A DNA stretch of 64,000 bases from NCBI GenBank assembly GCA_039816045.1, contig JBCBYB010000001.1, positions 237,956 through 301,955 of the forward strand. Direction: 5' to 3'. This stretch comes from Thermohalobaculum sp039816045 (GTDB lineage Bacteria; Pseudomonadota; Alphaproteobacteria; Rhodobacterales; Rhodobacteraceae). Positions 51,913-60,405 of the stretch are shown piece after piece (positions within the stretch are counted from its first letter, which is position 1; every line of letters begins with the position of its first letter). The translations under genes and the position numbers were made by a program. The notes under the pieces are model-generated. The model was given only the letters and a program-made list of their open reading frames with translations. It did not search any database and was not told where the DNA came from.

Positions 51913-54900
51913 TCACTCCGCTGCGCGAACGACCGGCGAGGGGCGCTGGCGCGGTGTGGGCGGAACCGGGGGACGCTCCCACTGGATCTCGGGCAGCGGC
52001 GTGCGCCGCAGCGTCCGTGCCATGCGCCGGTCGCGCCAGAACCGCCCCATGCGCGCGGCTGGCGAGAGGGCGGCCCGCAGCATCTCCCAAGCCAGCCGTC
52101 CGCCGCGATAGGCGCCGAGCGTGATCCACTCGCGCAGGGCCAGGGCCGCCGGGGTCACCACCAGTGTCAGCACGGTCGCGGTGCCGAGCCCGAACACCAC
52201 GGCGGTGGCCAGCTGCACCCACCAGAGGGCCGTTGGTGCGCCCTGAACCCAGGCCAACGAGCGGAAATCGAAGCTGGTGGCCAGCATCATCGGCATCAGA
52301 CCGGCCATGGTGGTCACGGTGGTTAGGAGCACCGGGCGGATGCGGTCCTCGGCGGTCTTCACGATCGCCTCGAGCCGGTTCATCCGTTTGGCATAGTCCT
52401 GGAAGGTGTCGATCAGCACGATGTTGTTGTTCACCACGATCCCCGCCAGGGCGACGATCCCTGTGCCGGTCATGATGATCGAGAACTTCTGCCCCATCAC
52501 CAGCATGCCCACGAGCACCCCTGCGACCGAGAGCACCACCGCCGTCAGCACCAGCACCGCGTTGTAGAGCGAGTTGAATTGCGCCAGCAGGATCACGAAC
52601 ATCAGCCCCAAGGCGCCTGCAAAGGCCTGGCCGAGGAAGGCCATGCTCTTCTCCTGTTCCTCGCGGTCGCCGGTGAACTCGGCCCGGATGCCGGCGGGGA
52701 AGGGCTGCTCCTCGGCGATCCACGCCTCCAGCATCTCGATGGTCGCGATGTCCGAGGTCTCGGCGTCCACATCCGAGCGGATCAGGTAGAAGCGCTCGGT
52801 GTCGCGGCGGCTGATCTCTTCGAGCTTCGGCGCGGGTTCCAGCGTCACAAAATTCGACAGCGGCACCAGACCGCGCGCCGTCGAGATTCGCATGGAGGCG
52901 AGCGTCGAGAGGGCGCGGTAACCCTCCGGGAAGCGGGCGCGGATGTCGATCTTCTCCTCCGAGCCCTCGACCCCCATGGTGTCGAGCAACACGCCGCGGG
53001 TCAGGAGCTGCACCATCGGTCCGATGGTTGCGATATCCGCGCCGTAGCGGCCCGCCGCCTCGCGGTCGACCGTCAGGCGCCACTCGATGCCGGGCAGGGG
53101 GCGGGTGTCGTCGATCTGCACGAGCCCCGGCGTCGCCTCGAACTTCGCGCGCGCGATCGCTGCGGCCTCATCGAGCGTCGCCCAATCCTCGCCCGCGACG
53201 AGGAGCTGCAAGGGCTTGCCCTGTTGCGGCCCGTCCTGTTGCTTGACCACCTCCACATAGGCGCCGGGCAGGTCGGCCGTGCGCCGCGTCACCTCGTCGA
53301 GGATCGGCTGGCCGGGGCCACGCGTGCCCCAGGGTGCGAGCTCGATCAGCAGCGTGCCGACGCTGTCGGAGGGGCCGTCGCCACCTGCGCCGATGTTGAT
53401 CCCGCCGGCGCCGGCCGTCGCAAAGACCGCCGAGATCCCCTCGACACCGCGGATCCGCTCTTCGACCAGACGCACCAGCCGGTCGGTCTGGTCGAGGCTG
53501 AGGTTGCCGCGGGCCCGGACATGGACGATGGCCCGGTCCGGGTCGGTGTTGACGAAGAACTCCACGCCCGCGTTGTTGCTGGAGTAGTAGCTCACGATCC
53601 CGGTCATCGCGGCGCCTGCGAGGATGAGCGCCAGCACCGGGCCGACCGGGTTGAGCACCACCATGGCCACGATCCGTCCGAACCAGGTGCGCCCGCGCCG
53701 CGGCGGCTCGACCCGCGCAGCCCGGGGGGCGCCGAAGACCCGGCCAACCCGGCCGAGCACGCCGCCGATCACCGGCAGATAGATCAGCGCCACGATCAGC
53801 GAGGCCGAAAGCACAAAGATCAGCGTGACCGGCAGCTGGCCCATGAACTCGCCCGGCATCCCCGGCCAGAGCAGCATCGGCAGGAAGGCGCAGAGCGTCG
53901 TCGCGGTCGAGGAGGCGATCGGCCAGAACATGCGCCGCGCCGAGGCGGTGTAGGCGCGCATCGGCCCCTCGCCGCGCTTGATCAGCTTGTCGGCGTGTTC
54001 GACCACCACGATGGCGCCGTCCACCAGCATGCCGACCGCCAGGATCAGGCCGAACATGGTCATGTTGTTGACCGACATCCCAAGCGCTGCCATCAGCCCG
54101 AAGCTGAGTAGGAACGAGCCCGGGATCGCGATGCCGACCAGCAGCGCCGAGCGGAAGCCGAGGGCCGCCAGCACCACGATCATCACCATGATCATCGCCG
54201 TCAGCACCGAGTTCTCGAGCTGACCGACCATGTCGTTGACGACCGCGCTCTGGTCCATCGAGAAATCGACCCGGACCGCGCGTTGCAGCGGCTCCGGCCA
54301 GGTCGCGGTGCGTGCCTCCACGACGGCGCGGACCTCCTCGACGGTCGCGATGATGTTCTCGCCGATGCGCTTGCTGACCTGGAGCGAGACCGAGCGCTCA
54401 CCGTTGAAGCGCGCCCGTCCGGCTTCATCCTCGAAGGTGCGGCGGATCTCGGCCAGATCCGCGAGACGCACCACCCGGTCGCCCGAGACCTTGACCGGCA
54501 GGCCGGTGACGTCCTGGGGCTCCTCGAAGGCGCCCGGCACGTTCACCTGGAAGCTGGCGGAGCCGCTCTCGATGCTGTCGGCGGCCACGAGCTGGTTGTT
54601 CCGCGTGACCGTCTCCAGCAACGATTGGGCGGTGATGTCATAGGCTTCGAGCTTCAGCGGGTCGACCAGCACCTCGATCATCTCTTCGCGGTGCCCGGCA
54701 AGCTCGGCCTCCAGCACCGGCGGGAGCCCCTCGATCTCGCGCTGCAGGTCCTTGGCGAGCCGCAGCAGCGTGCGCTCCGGCACCTCGCCCGACAGCGATA
54801 CGACGAAGATCGGGAACTGGCTGAGGTTGATCTCGGTGATGGTGGGCTCTTCGGTGCCGTCCGGGAACTCCGCCTCGGCCCGGTTCACGAGCGCCCGCAC

Positions 54901-55224
54901 ATCGGCGATGGTGGCGTCCTTGTCCCAGTCGAAGTCGAACTCCAGCAGCATCCCCGCATGGCCGAGCGAGGCGATGCCGGTCATCTCGATCATGCCTTCG
55001 AGACCGCGCAGCTCCTGTTCGAGCGGCTTCACCAGGAACCGCTCGCTGTCCGCCGCCGAGACCCCGGGCAGGGCCGCCGAGACGTAGAGCACCGGGATGT
55101 CGATGTCCGGCTCCCCCTCCTTGGGCAGCGCGAAATAGCTCACCAGCCCTGCGGCCAGCGAGATCACGCAGAGGGCGAGCACCATCCGTGCGCGCTCGGC
55201 GCACCAGCCGATCAGATCCGCCAT
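51913..55224 (-). CDS. RND-family efflux pump, inner-membrane subunit
   Basis: A 1103-residue multidrug-type transporter with 12 transmembrane helices, two large periplasmic loops, and the usual motif blocks (GGAxxxFLGR-type LGFRSALLVGIAIPGSFLLS and GMSVNNMTMFGLILAVGMLVDGAIVVVEH). At the proton-relay site the family pair Asp-Asp is Asp-Gly (LVDGAIVV), seen in some RND subgroups. The C-terminus has a Pro/Arg-rich tail beyond helix 12 (PPVPPTPRQRPSPVVRAAE). It is four bases after its adaptor gene, so both are one operon; no outer-membrane factor is present. Substrate unknown. Confidence 0.92.
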   Translation of the reverse strand: MADLIGWCAERARMVLALCVISLAAGLVSYFALPKEGEPDIDIPVLYVSAALPGVSAADSERFLVKPLEQELRGLEGMIEMTGIASLGHAGMLLEFDFDWDKDATIADVRALVNRAEAEFPDGTEEPTITEINLSQFPIFVVSLSGEVPERTLLRLAKDLQREIEGLPPVLEAELAGHREEMIEVLVDPLKLEAYDITAQSLLETVTRNNQLVAADSIESGSASFQVNVPGAFEEPQDVTGLPVKVSGDRVVRLADLAEIRRTFEDEAGRARFNGERSVSLQVSKRIGENIIATVEEVRAVVEARTATWPEPLQRAVRVDFSMDQSAVVNDMVGQLENSVLTAMIMVMIVVLAALGFRSALLVGIAIPGSFLLSFGLMAALGMSVNNMTMFGLILAVGMLVDGAIVVVEHADKLIKRGEGPMRAYTASARRMFWPIASSTATTLCAFLPMLLWPGMPGEFMGQLPVTLIFVLSASLIVALIYLPVIGGVLGRVGRVFGAPRAARVEPPRRGRTWFGRIVAMVVLNPVGPVLALILAGAAMTGIVSYYSSNNAGVEFFVNTDPDRAIVHVRARGNLSLDQTDRLVRLVEERIRGVEGISAVFATAGAGGINIGAGGDGPSDSVGTLLIELAPWGTRGPGQPILDEVTRRTADLPGAYVEVVKQQDGPQQGKPLQLLVAGEDWATLDEAAAIARAKFEATPGLVQIDDTRPLPGIEWRLTVDREAAGRYGADIATIGPMVQLLTRGVLLDTMGVEGSEEKIDIRARFPEGYRALSTLASMRISTARGLVPLSNFVTLEPAPKLEEISRRDTERFYLIRSDVDAETSDIATIEMLEAWIAEEQPFPAGIRAEFTGDREEQEKSMAFLGQAFAGALGLMFVILLAQFNSLYNAVLVLTAVVLSVAGVLVGMLVMGQKFSIIMTGTGIVALAGIVVNNNIVLIDTFQDYAKRMNRLEAIVKTAEDRIRPVLLTTVTTMAGLMPMMLATSFDFRSLAWVQGAPTALWWVQLATAVVFGLGTATVLTLVVTPAALALREWITLGAYRGGRLAWEMLRAALSPAARMGRFWRDRRMARTLRRTPLPEIQWERPPVPPTPRQRPSPVVRAAE

Positions 55225-55228
55225 GGGG

Positions 55229-56266
55229 TTATCCTAAATCGTCCCAGCTTACGGGAACAGGATCGATCGCGCCCCCATCGCGAACGAAGTTCTGGCCAAC
55301 GACTATCACGCGGACCGCATCCGGCAGGCCGCGCACCCAGACGGCATTGCGCCGGTCCTCGATGATCGTGACCGGGCTGAAGCGCGTGCGCCAAGCCCCG
55401 GCCTCCTCGACCGCAAGGCGCACCCCGAGCCGGCCGGCATCGTCCAGCGTCAGCGCCGATTGCGGCAGCCGGTGCGCACGGATCGGCGGCAGCGGCAGCT
55501 TCAGCTCGGCGGTCATGCCGTCGCGGATCAGACCATCTGGGTTCTCCAGCCGCACCTCCACTTCATAGGTGCGGGTGTCCGGATCGGCGACGCGGGCGAT
55601 GAAGCTCACCGGCCCCTCGACCACGGAGCCCGTCACCAGCCGCACCGTCGCAGGGGCGCCGAGCGCCAGCAGATCCACCGCCTGCTCGCCCACATAGCCC
55701 GCCGCGCGCGCGGTCGCGAGATCCACGACCGTCGCGCAGCTCTCGCCGACGTCGAGGCGGGCGCCGAGCTCCGCCGTGTCGCTCTCCAAGTGGCCGTCGA
55801 AAGGCGCGCGGATCTCCAGCCGCTTGATGTCGAGCTCCATCAGCTCGACGGCGGCCTGAGCGGCTTCGCGTTCGGCCTGGCGGGCGCGCCGGGTGGTCTC
55901 GGCCGCAAACCCGCGCTCCGAGAGCCGCTCGGCCGCGACGGCCTCTGCCTCGGCCTCGGCAAACTTCGCCTCCGCCTCGCGCAGCTGCGCCTGGCGCGAG
56001 CCGCCGTCCAGCCGGCACAGCAGATCGCCCGCCGCGACCTTGGTCCCGCGCCGCAGTGGCTCGGAGATCACCACGCCTGGGGTCTCAGCCTCCACATCGA
56101 CCCGGCGGGCCGCCATGGTGCGCCCGTTCACCAGCAGGTCGCTGGCACGGTCTTCGGCCACGACGTCCAGAACAACCACGCGCACCGGATCGGCAGCAGC
56201 CGCCGGAAACGCCGTGAGGGCCAATGCCAGGCAGAGCCCGGCCAAGGGATGAGTGCGTCCAGTCAT
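55229..56266 (-). CDS. RND efflux adaptor (membrane fusion protein)
   Basis: A 345-residue periplasmic adaptor. A signal peptide (MTGRTHPLAGLCLALALTAF, cleaved near AAA) is followed by the lipoyl half-motif VEAETPGVVISEPLRRGTKVAAGDLLCRLDGGSRQAQL, an alpha-hairpin (about 85-145, AEAEAEAVAAERLSERGFAA), the second lipoyl half KRLEIRAPFDGHLE, and beta-barrel segments. It couples the pump to an outer-membrane channel. Start 56266 gives a normal signal peptide; 56293 would add nine residues. First gene of the two-gene operon. Confidence 0.9.
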   Translation of the reverse strand: MTGRTHPLAGLCLALALTAFPAAAADPVRVVVLDVVAEDRASDLLVNGRTMAARRVDVEAETPGVVISEPLRRGTKVAAGDLLCRLDGGSRQAQLREAEAKFAEAEAEAVAAERLSERGFAAETTRRARQAEREAAQAAVELMELDIKRLEIRAPFDGHLESDTAELGARLDVGESCATVVDLATARAAGYVGEQAVDLLALGAPATVRLVTGSVVEGPVSFIARVADPDTRTYEVEVRLENPDGLIRDGMTAELKLPLPPIRAHRLPQSALTLDDAGRLGVRLAVEEAGAWRTRFSPVTIIEDRRNAVWVRGLPDAVRVIVVGQNFVRDGGAIDPVPVSWDDLG

Positions 56267-56600
56267 GGTTTTCCAACGCGGGGTACGGGTCATTCCGTTT
56301 GTCCCCGCCGAATGCGTCGTGCCAGGTGGATTTGGCGCATCGCCGGGGGCCTCTTGTCTGCTCCCTATCCCATATGGGTCTGCTCGTCGAGATCGCAAAC
56401 CCTGCTACTGTCAGTCGGCTGTGACAGATGTGTCACGCTGACTTTACGTCATTTTGGGTGGGTGGGCTACCGGCGCTGCGTCGAATATCGCTGATATCGC
56501 AGCGATATCGCATTCGAATATCCCATGGCATTATCGCAGCGGCGGGGGGCGCGGCTTACGTTAAGGATGCGTCCGTTCGCCCCAGGCACAGGAGGATCCG
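56267..56600. promoter_or_regulatory. Divergent region with two perfect palindromes
   Basis: This 334-base gap separates the leftward RND operon and panB. It holds GTGACA-GATG-TGTCAC (56421-56436) and GATATCGC-A-GCGATATC (56493-56509), the second within a run where ATATCG recurs, flanked by TCGAATATCG and CATTCGAATATC. Both are of operator size. No regulator gene or small coding frame is supported here. Confidence 0.5.
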
Positions 56601-57461
56601 ATGTCGACCCAGAGCACCATTTCCAAGCGCGGCGCCATCGCCGACCCCGATCCAGGCGCCAAGCGCAAGCGGATGACCGTGCCGGCTTTTGCCGCGCGCA
56701 AGGGGGGCGAGCCGCTGGTCTGCCTCACCTCCTACACCGCCCATGTGGCGCGGATCTGCGACGCGGTCTGCGATCTGCTGCTGGTGGGGGACAGTCTGGG
56801 CATGGTGATCCACGGGATGCCGAACACCCTGGGCGTAACGCTGGAGCACATGATTATGCACGGCCAGGCGGTGGTGCGCGGTGCAGACAAAGCCTTAGTT
56901 GTGGTCGATATGCCCTTCGGATCGTTCGAAGAATCGCCCGAGACGGCGTTTCGGAATGCGGCGCGGGTGATCAAGGAGACCGGGGCGCACGCGGTGAAGC
57001 TCGAGGGCGGGACCGAGATGGCACCGACCATCCGGCACCTGACCCGCCGCGGGATCCCGGTGATGGCGCATATCGGGCTCATGCCCCAGGCGATGAACAC
57101 GGCGGGCGGTTTCAAGGCGGTGCGCAACGAGGCGGAGTTCGACGCGGTGGTGGCGGACGGCCTCGCGATCCAGGAGGCGGGGGCGTTCTCGGTGGTCGTC
57201 GAGGGGGTGGTGCCGGCGCTTGCGGAGCGGCTGACGACGGAGCTCTCGATCCCGACGATCGGCATCGGCGCCTCGGCCGGCTGCGATGGGCAGATCCTGG
57301 TCTTCGAGGACATGGTCGGCCTGATGCCCCGTGTTCCCACTTTTGTGAAGCGCTATGGGACCATGGAGGAAATGATGGTCGCCTCCGTCGGCCAGTACGC
57401 CGAAGAGGTGCGCGCGCGCCGCTTTCCAGGCGAGGAGCACACCTATAAGCCCAAGACATGA
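56601..57461 (+). CDS. panB: 3-methyl-2-oxobutanoate hydroxymethyltransferase
   Basis: PanB makes ketopantoate from 2-oxoisovalerate and methylenetetrahydrofolate, the first committed step of pantothenate synthesis. The 286-residue protein has the TIM-barrel motifs VCLTSYTAHVARICDAVCDLLLVGDSLG, the VVVDMPFGSFEESPE segment with a metal-binding Asp, AVKLEGG, MAHIGLMPQ and the late IGIGASAGCDGQILVFEDMVGL. AGGAGG lies eight bases before the ATG. Its stop overlaps the next ATG. PanC is not adjacent. Confidence 0.96.
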   Translation: MSTQSTISKRGAIADPDPGAKRKRMTVPAFAARKGGEPLVCLTSYTAHVARICDAVCDLLLVGDSLGMVIHGMPNTLGVTLEHMIMHGQAVVRGADKALVVVDMPFGSFEESPETAFRNAARVIKETGAHAVKLEGGTEMAPTIRHLTRRGIPVMAHIGLMPQAMNTAGGFKAVRNEAEFDAVVADGLAIQEAGAFSVVVEGVVPALAERLTTELSIPTIGIGASAGCDGQILVFEDMVGLMPRVPTFVKRYGTMEEMMVASVGQYAEEVRARRFPGEEHTYKPKT

Positions 57462-58432
57462 CTGAAAGCTGGATCGGCGGGCCCACGGCCGATCGCTACC
57501 GGCGATTCGTGCACCAGGTTGAGGGGACCTCGCCGTCCTATGCGGCGCTTTGCTCGTGGATCGCCGAGAGCCCGGCCAGTCTCGCCTTTCTCGACGCGCT
57601 GCCGGAGCCCAAGCGCCAGCCGAACCTCTTTCTCGCCGCCCTTCGGAAGGTGGCTGGGGTGCCGGGATCGCGTGCGGCCTTGGAGGACACCCTAGCCAGC
57701 CAGGGCCCGGCCATCGCGGCGGTGATGCGCCGCCGGGCGACCCAGACCAACGAACCCGGGCGTTGTGCCGTGCTGTTGCCGCTTCTCGCAGCGCTGGCCG
57801 AGCCCGGGCGCCCGCTCGCCTTGCTCGAAGTCGGCGCGTCGGCGGGGCTCTGCCTGCTGCCCGACCGCTACGCCTATGCCTACGGAGATCACCGGATGCC
57901 TGGGCCGCCCGGAGCGCCGGAGATGACCTGTACGGTGACCGGTCCCGCGCCACTGCCGGCGGGCGTGCCATCGATCGCCTGGCGCGCGGGGCTCGATCTC
58001 AACCCGCTGAGTGCCGCCGATCCGGATGACCGGGATTGGTTGAAGATGCTGGTCTGGCCGGAGGAGGCAACCCGCGCCGCCCGTCTCGATGCAGCGCTCG
58101 ATCTGGCGGCCGCAGCGCCTCCGCGCGTGGTGACGGGTCGGTTGGAGACGGATCTCGCGGACCTCGCCGCAACCGCCCCGCCCGATGCCCGCCTGGTGAT
58201 TTACCATACCGCGGTGCTTGCCTACCTTCCGCCTGAGGGTCGCGCGCAGTTCGTCGAGACGGTGCAGGCGCTCGATGCCGCCTGGATCGCCTGCGAGGCC
58301 CCCTCGGTCCTGCCCGAGATCGCAGCCAAAGCACCCGCCGCGCCGGATTGGCCGCACTTCCTGTTGTCGCTCGACGGGGTGCCGCGTGCCTGGGCTTCAC
58401 CGCACGGACAGCGGCTGGCCTGGTTTGCCTGA
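57458..58432 (+). CDS. DUF2332-family protein
   Basis: A 324-residue cytosolic protein. It begins with a helical region (RYRRFVHQVEGTSPSYAALC), then PKRQPNLFLAALRKVAG, the phrase ALLEVGASAGLCLLPDRYAY characteristic of DUF2332, WRAGLDLNPLSAADPDDRDWLKMLVWPEE, and a C-terminal VIYHTAVLAYLPPEGRAQFVETV block. The LEVGASAG loop resembles a methyltransferase SAM motif, but catalytic function is unproven. Coupled to panB by a four-base overlap. Confidence 0.88.
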   Translation: MTESWIGGPTADRYRRFVHQVEGTSPSYAALCSWIAESPASLAFLDALPEPKRQPNLFLAALRKVAGVPGSRAALEDTLASQGPAIAAVMRRRATQTNEPGRCAVLLPLLAALAEPGRPLALLEVGASAGLCLLPDRYAYAYGDHRMPGPPGAPEMTCTVTGPAPLPAGVPSIAWRAGLDLNPLSAADPDDRDWLKMLVWPEEATRAARLDAALDLAAAAPPRVVTGRLETDLADLAATAPPDARLVIYHTAVLAYLPPEGRAQFVETVQALDAAWIACEAPSVLPEIAAKAPAAPDWPHFLLSLDGVPRAWASPHGQRLAWFA

Positions 58433-58598
58433 CCTCTGCCCACAATATCTGGGGGGTATCGTCCGGCTCAGACTCAGCATGATCCGAAGCGTTCCCCATC
58501 CGCCACAGCTCGCGGGTTTCGAATCACCTTTCCTTTGCGGTTTGCGACTCAGTTTGCTAACCTGCTTCCACAGGCAAAAAACCAACAGAGGCAGTGAC

Positions 58599-58673
58599 AT
58601 GATCAATCTTCTTAAGAGCATACTTGCGGTTCTCCTGACCGCCTGCGCGATCGCGACCGGCTGCGAGGTCTGA
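58599..58673 (+). CDS. 24-residue putative lipopeptide
   Basis: The frame encodes MINLLKSILAVLLTACAIAT followed by GCEV. It has Lys6, a hydrophobic core and a lipobox LLTAC at residues 12-16, giving a mature lipidated peptide of only nine residues (CAIATGCEV). GAGGCAG lies about six bases upstream, and a strong terminator follows. Comparable in design to entericidin-like small lipoproteins, but shorter, with no recognised homologue. Confidence 0.5.
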   Translation: MINLLKSILAVLLTACAIATGCEV

Positions 58674-58708
58674 CCTCCGGCGCGGGCGCGTCGCCCGCCA
58701 CACGCACA

Positions 58709-58740
58709 AAACCGCGGCGGAGCGCCCTCCGCCGCGGTTT
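58709..58740. terminator. Strong bidirectional terminator
   Basis: AAACCGCGGCGGAG pairs with CTCCGCCGCGGTTT (14 bp) around CGCC. On the plus strand TTT-GCTTTT follows, and on the minus strand the stem is flanked by A-rich sequence that gives a T run. It ends the small peptide transcript and may also end dddP transcription coming from the right. Confidence 0.85.
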
Positions 58741-58843
58741 GCTTTTGCGAGACGCATTGGGCGGCGTGCCGGAGGGCGTCAGCCCGACCGCGCCGAGGAC
58801 GGGCCCGCAGGGCCTCGACGAGGGGCGTCCTCCTCCGATGCCG

Positions 58844-60163
58844 TCACGCCATCAGCCGCGCATCGAAGGGATACTGCGTCAGGTTCTCATAGCCGGTCTC
58901 GGTCACCAGAACCTGGTCTTCGAGCTTGATCGAGAACGTCCCCGGCCGGTGCTGGATCAGCACCTCGACGCAGAGCATCATGCCGGGCTCCAGCACCACA
59001 TCGAAGGCGCCCTCGCGGAAATCCTCCGGATAGGCCACGAGCGGCCACTCGTCGCAGAGCCCCACGCCGTGCATCTTGCAGCCATAGCGGCCCTCGACGA
59101 ACTCTTCGGGCAGCATGTGCCCGCCGAAGGTCAGCTCCGTCAGGCTCACCCCGGGGCGCATCATCTCCATATTCGTCATGATGTGCTCATGGGCGATCTG
59201 GAACTGGCGCCGCATCTCGGGGGTCGGATCCGGGTCGCCAATCCACCAGGTCCGCGAGATGTCGGCACACATGCCGTAGCAGCCCACCAGATCGGTATCG
59301 AGCCCGCAGATCTCCCCATTCTGGATGATCCGCGGCCCGCATTCCTGGAACCACGGGTTGGTGCGCTGTCCTGAGGCGAAGAGCCGCGTCTCGATCCACT
59401 CGCCGCCGCGCCTGATGTTCTCGGCGTGGAGCACCGCCCAGACCTCGTCCTCCGACAGCCCCGGTTTGCAGGCCGCCTCCATCGCCGCGACGGAGTGCTC
59501 GCAGGCCAGCATCGAACACCGCATCGCCTTGATCTCGTCCGGTCCCTTCACCACGCGGGCGCGCTCGGTGACCGCCTCGCCCTCATGGAGTTCGAAGCCG
59601 AGCGCCTCCAGCGCGCGCGCACCGTGCAGCAGGATCTTGTCGACCGCGAGCCGCCGGTCGGTGCCGACGCGGGCACGCATCACCTCGTCGACCTGCGCTG
59701 CGAACTCTCCCGCCGCGGCGTCCGAGCGGTCGCCGGTGGCGAAGTAAAAGAAGCCGGCACCCCCACGCACCTCCTTTACCAGCGGGTTGAAGTCGGAGAG
59801 GAAATGGAAGCTCGCGCCTTTGTACTCCCAGAGCACCATGTATCCGTCGGCACAGACCAGCAGGGCCCGGAACGGGTTATGCGCATTCCAGAGCTGCATA
59901 TTGGTGGTGTCGGTCGCGTAGCGGATGTTGAGCGGGTCGAACACCAGGAGCCCGCCGAGGTTCTGGCGGTTGATCTCGTCCACCAGGCGCTTGTGCCGAA
60001 ACGCGCGCATCGCTGGGAGGTCGGGCAGCTCGAGCCCCGCGGCCGCCCATTCCGCATAGGCAAGCTCGGTCGGCCCGATCTCGGTCCGGTCCGGGTCGAG
60101 CGGCGTGTTGTCTCCCCGGCGGGCGGGATCGATCTTGCGGCGGTCGGCATAGTGGGTGTTCAT
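58844..60163 (-). CDS. dddP: Dimethylsulfoniopropionate lyase DddP
   Basis: DddP cleaves DMSP to dimethyl sulfide and acrylate. The 439-residue protein belongs to the M24 (creatinase/aminopeptidase) fold. It opens with MNTHYADRRKIDPARRGDNT and includes NIRYATDTTNMQLWNAHNPF, a stretch strongly conserved in DddP. Its metal ligands are Asp289, Asp291, Asp301, His365, Glu400 and Glu415; these are each exactly six lower than the published ligands of Ruegeria DddP (295, 297, 307, 371, 406, 421), so spacing is fully conserved. The start at 60163 has GGGGAGAG upstream. It stands alone; no DMSP transporter or acrylate genes are adjacent. Confidence 0.93.
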   Translation of the reverse strand: MNTHYADRRKIDPARRGDNTPLDPDRTEIGPTELAYAEWAAAGLELPDLPAMRAFRHKRLVDEINRQNLGGLLVFDPLNIRYATDTTNMQLWNAHNPFRALLVCADGYMVLWEYKGASFHFLSDFNPLVKEVRGGAGFFYFATGDRSDAAAGEFAAQVDEVMRARVGTDRRLAVDKILLHGARALEALGFELHEGEAVTERARVVKGPDEIKAMRCSMLACEHSVAAMEAACKPGLSEDEVWAVLHAENIRRGGEWIETRLFASGQRTNPWFQECGPRIIQNGEICGLDTDLVGCYGMCADISRTWWIGDPDPTPEMRRQFQIAHEHIMTNMEMMRPGVSLTELTFGGHMLPEEFVEGRYGCKMHGVGLCDEWPLVAYPEDFREGAFDVVLEPGMMLCVEVLIQHRPGTFSIKLEDQVLVTETGYENLTQYPFDARLMA

Positions 60164-60247
60164 CGCGGCTCTCCCCTTTGATCTCACGGTGCCATGGCGG
60201 GGGCGCGGATCTGTCCCGTTTGCGTCACCCGGTGTCGCAGGTGGCGT

Positions 60248-60338
60248 GCACGCAGCGTCCCCCGGGCCCCGCCCACCCTTGGACCCGGGCGCCAGGCTCG
60301 GCCGTCTCTCTCCCCTTCGCCCGGGAGACGCTGCGTGC
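60248..60338. repeat. Hairpin element, copy C
   Basis: Left arm GCACGCAGCGTCCCCCGGGC (60248-60267) pairs with 60319-60338 at 19 of 20 positions, across a 51-base interior that starts CCCGCCCACCC and ends CTCCCCTTC. It is in the divergent gap between dddP and the methyltransferase gene, unlike the other two copies, which lie downstream of genes. Confidence 0.7.
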
Positions 60339-60405
60339 CGGCGCGGTCCGGTGGCCGCTTTGGCGCTCTTGACGGGGTGGGTTCGGCTGCGCGAACTGGG
60401 CAGCC

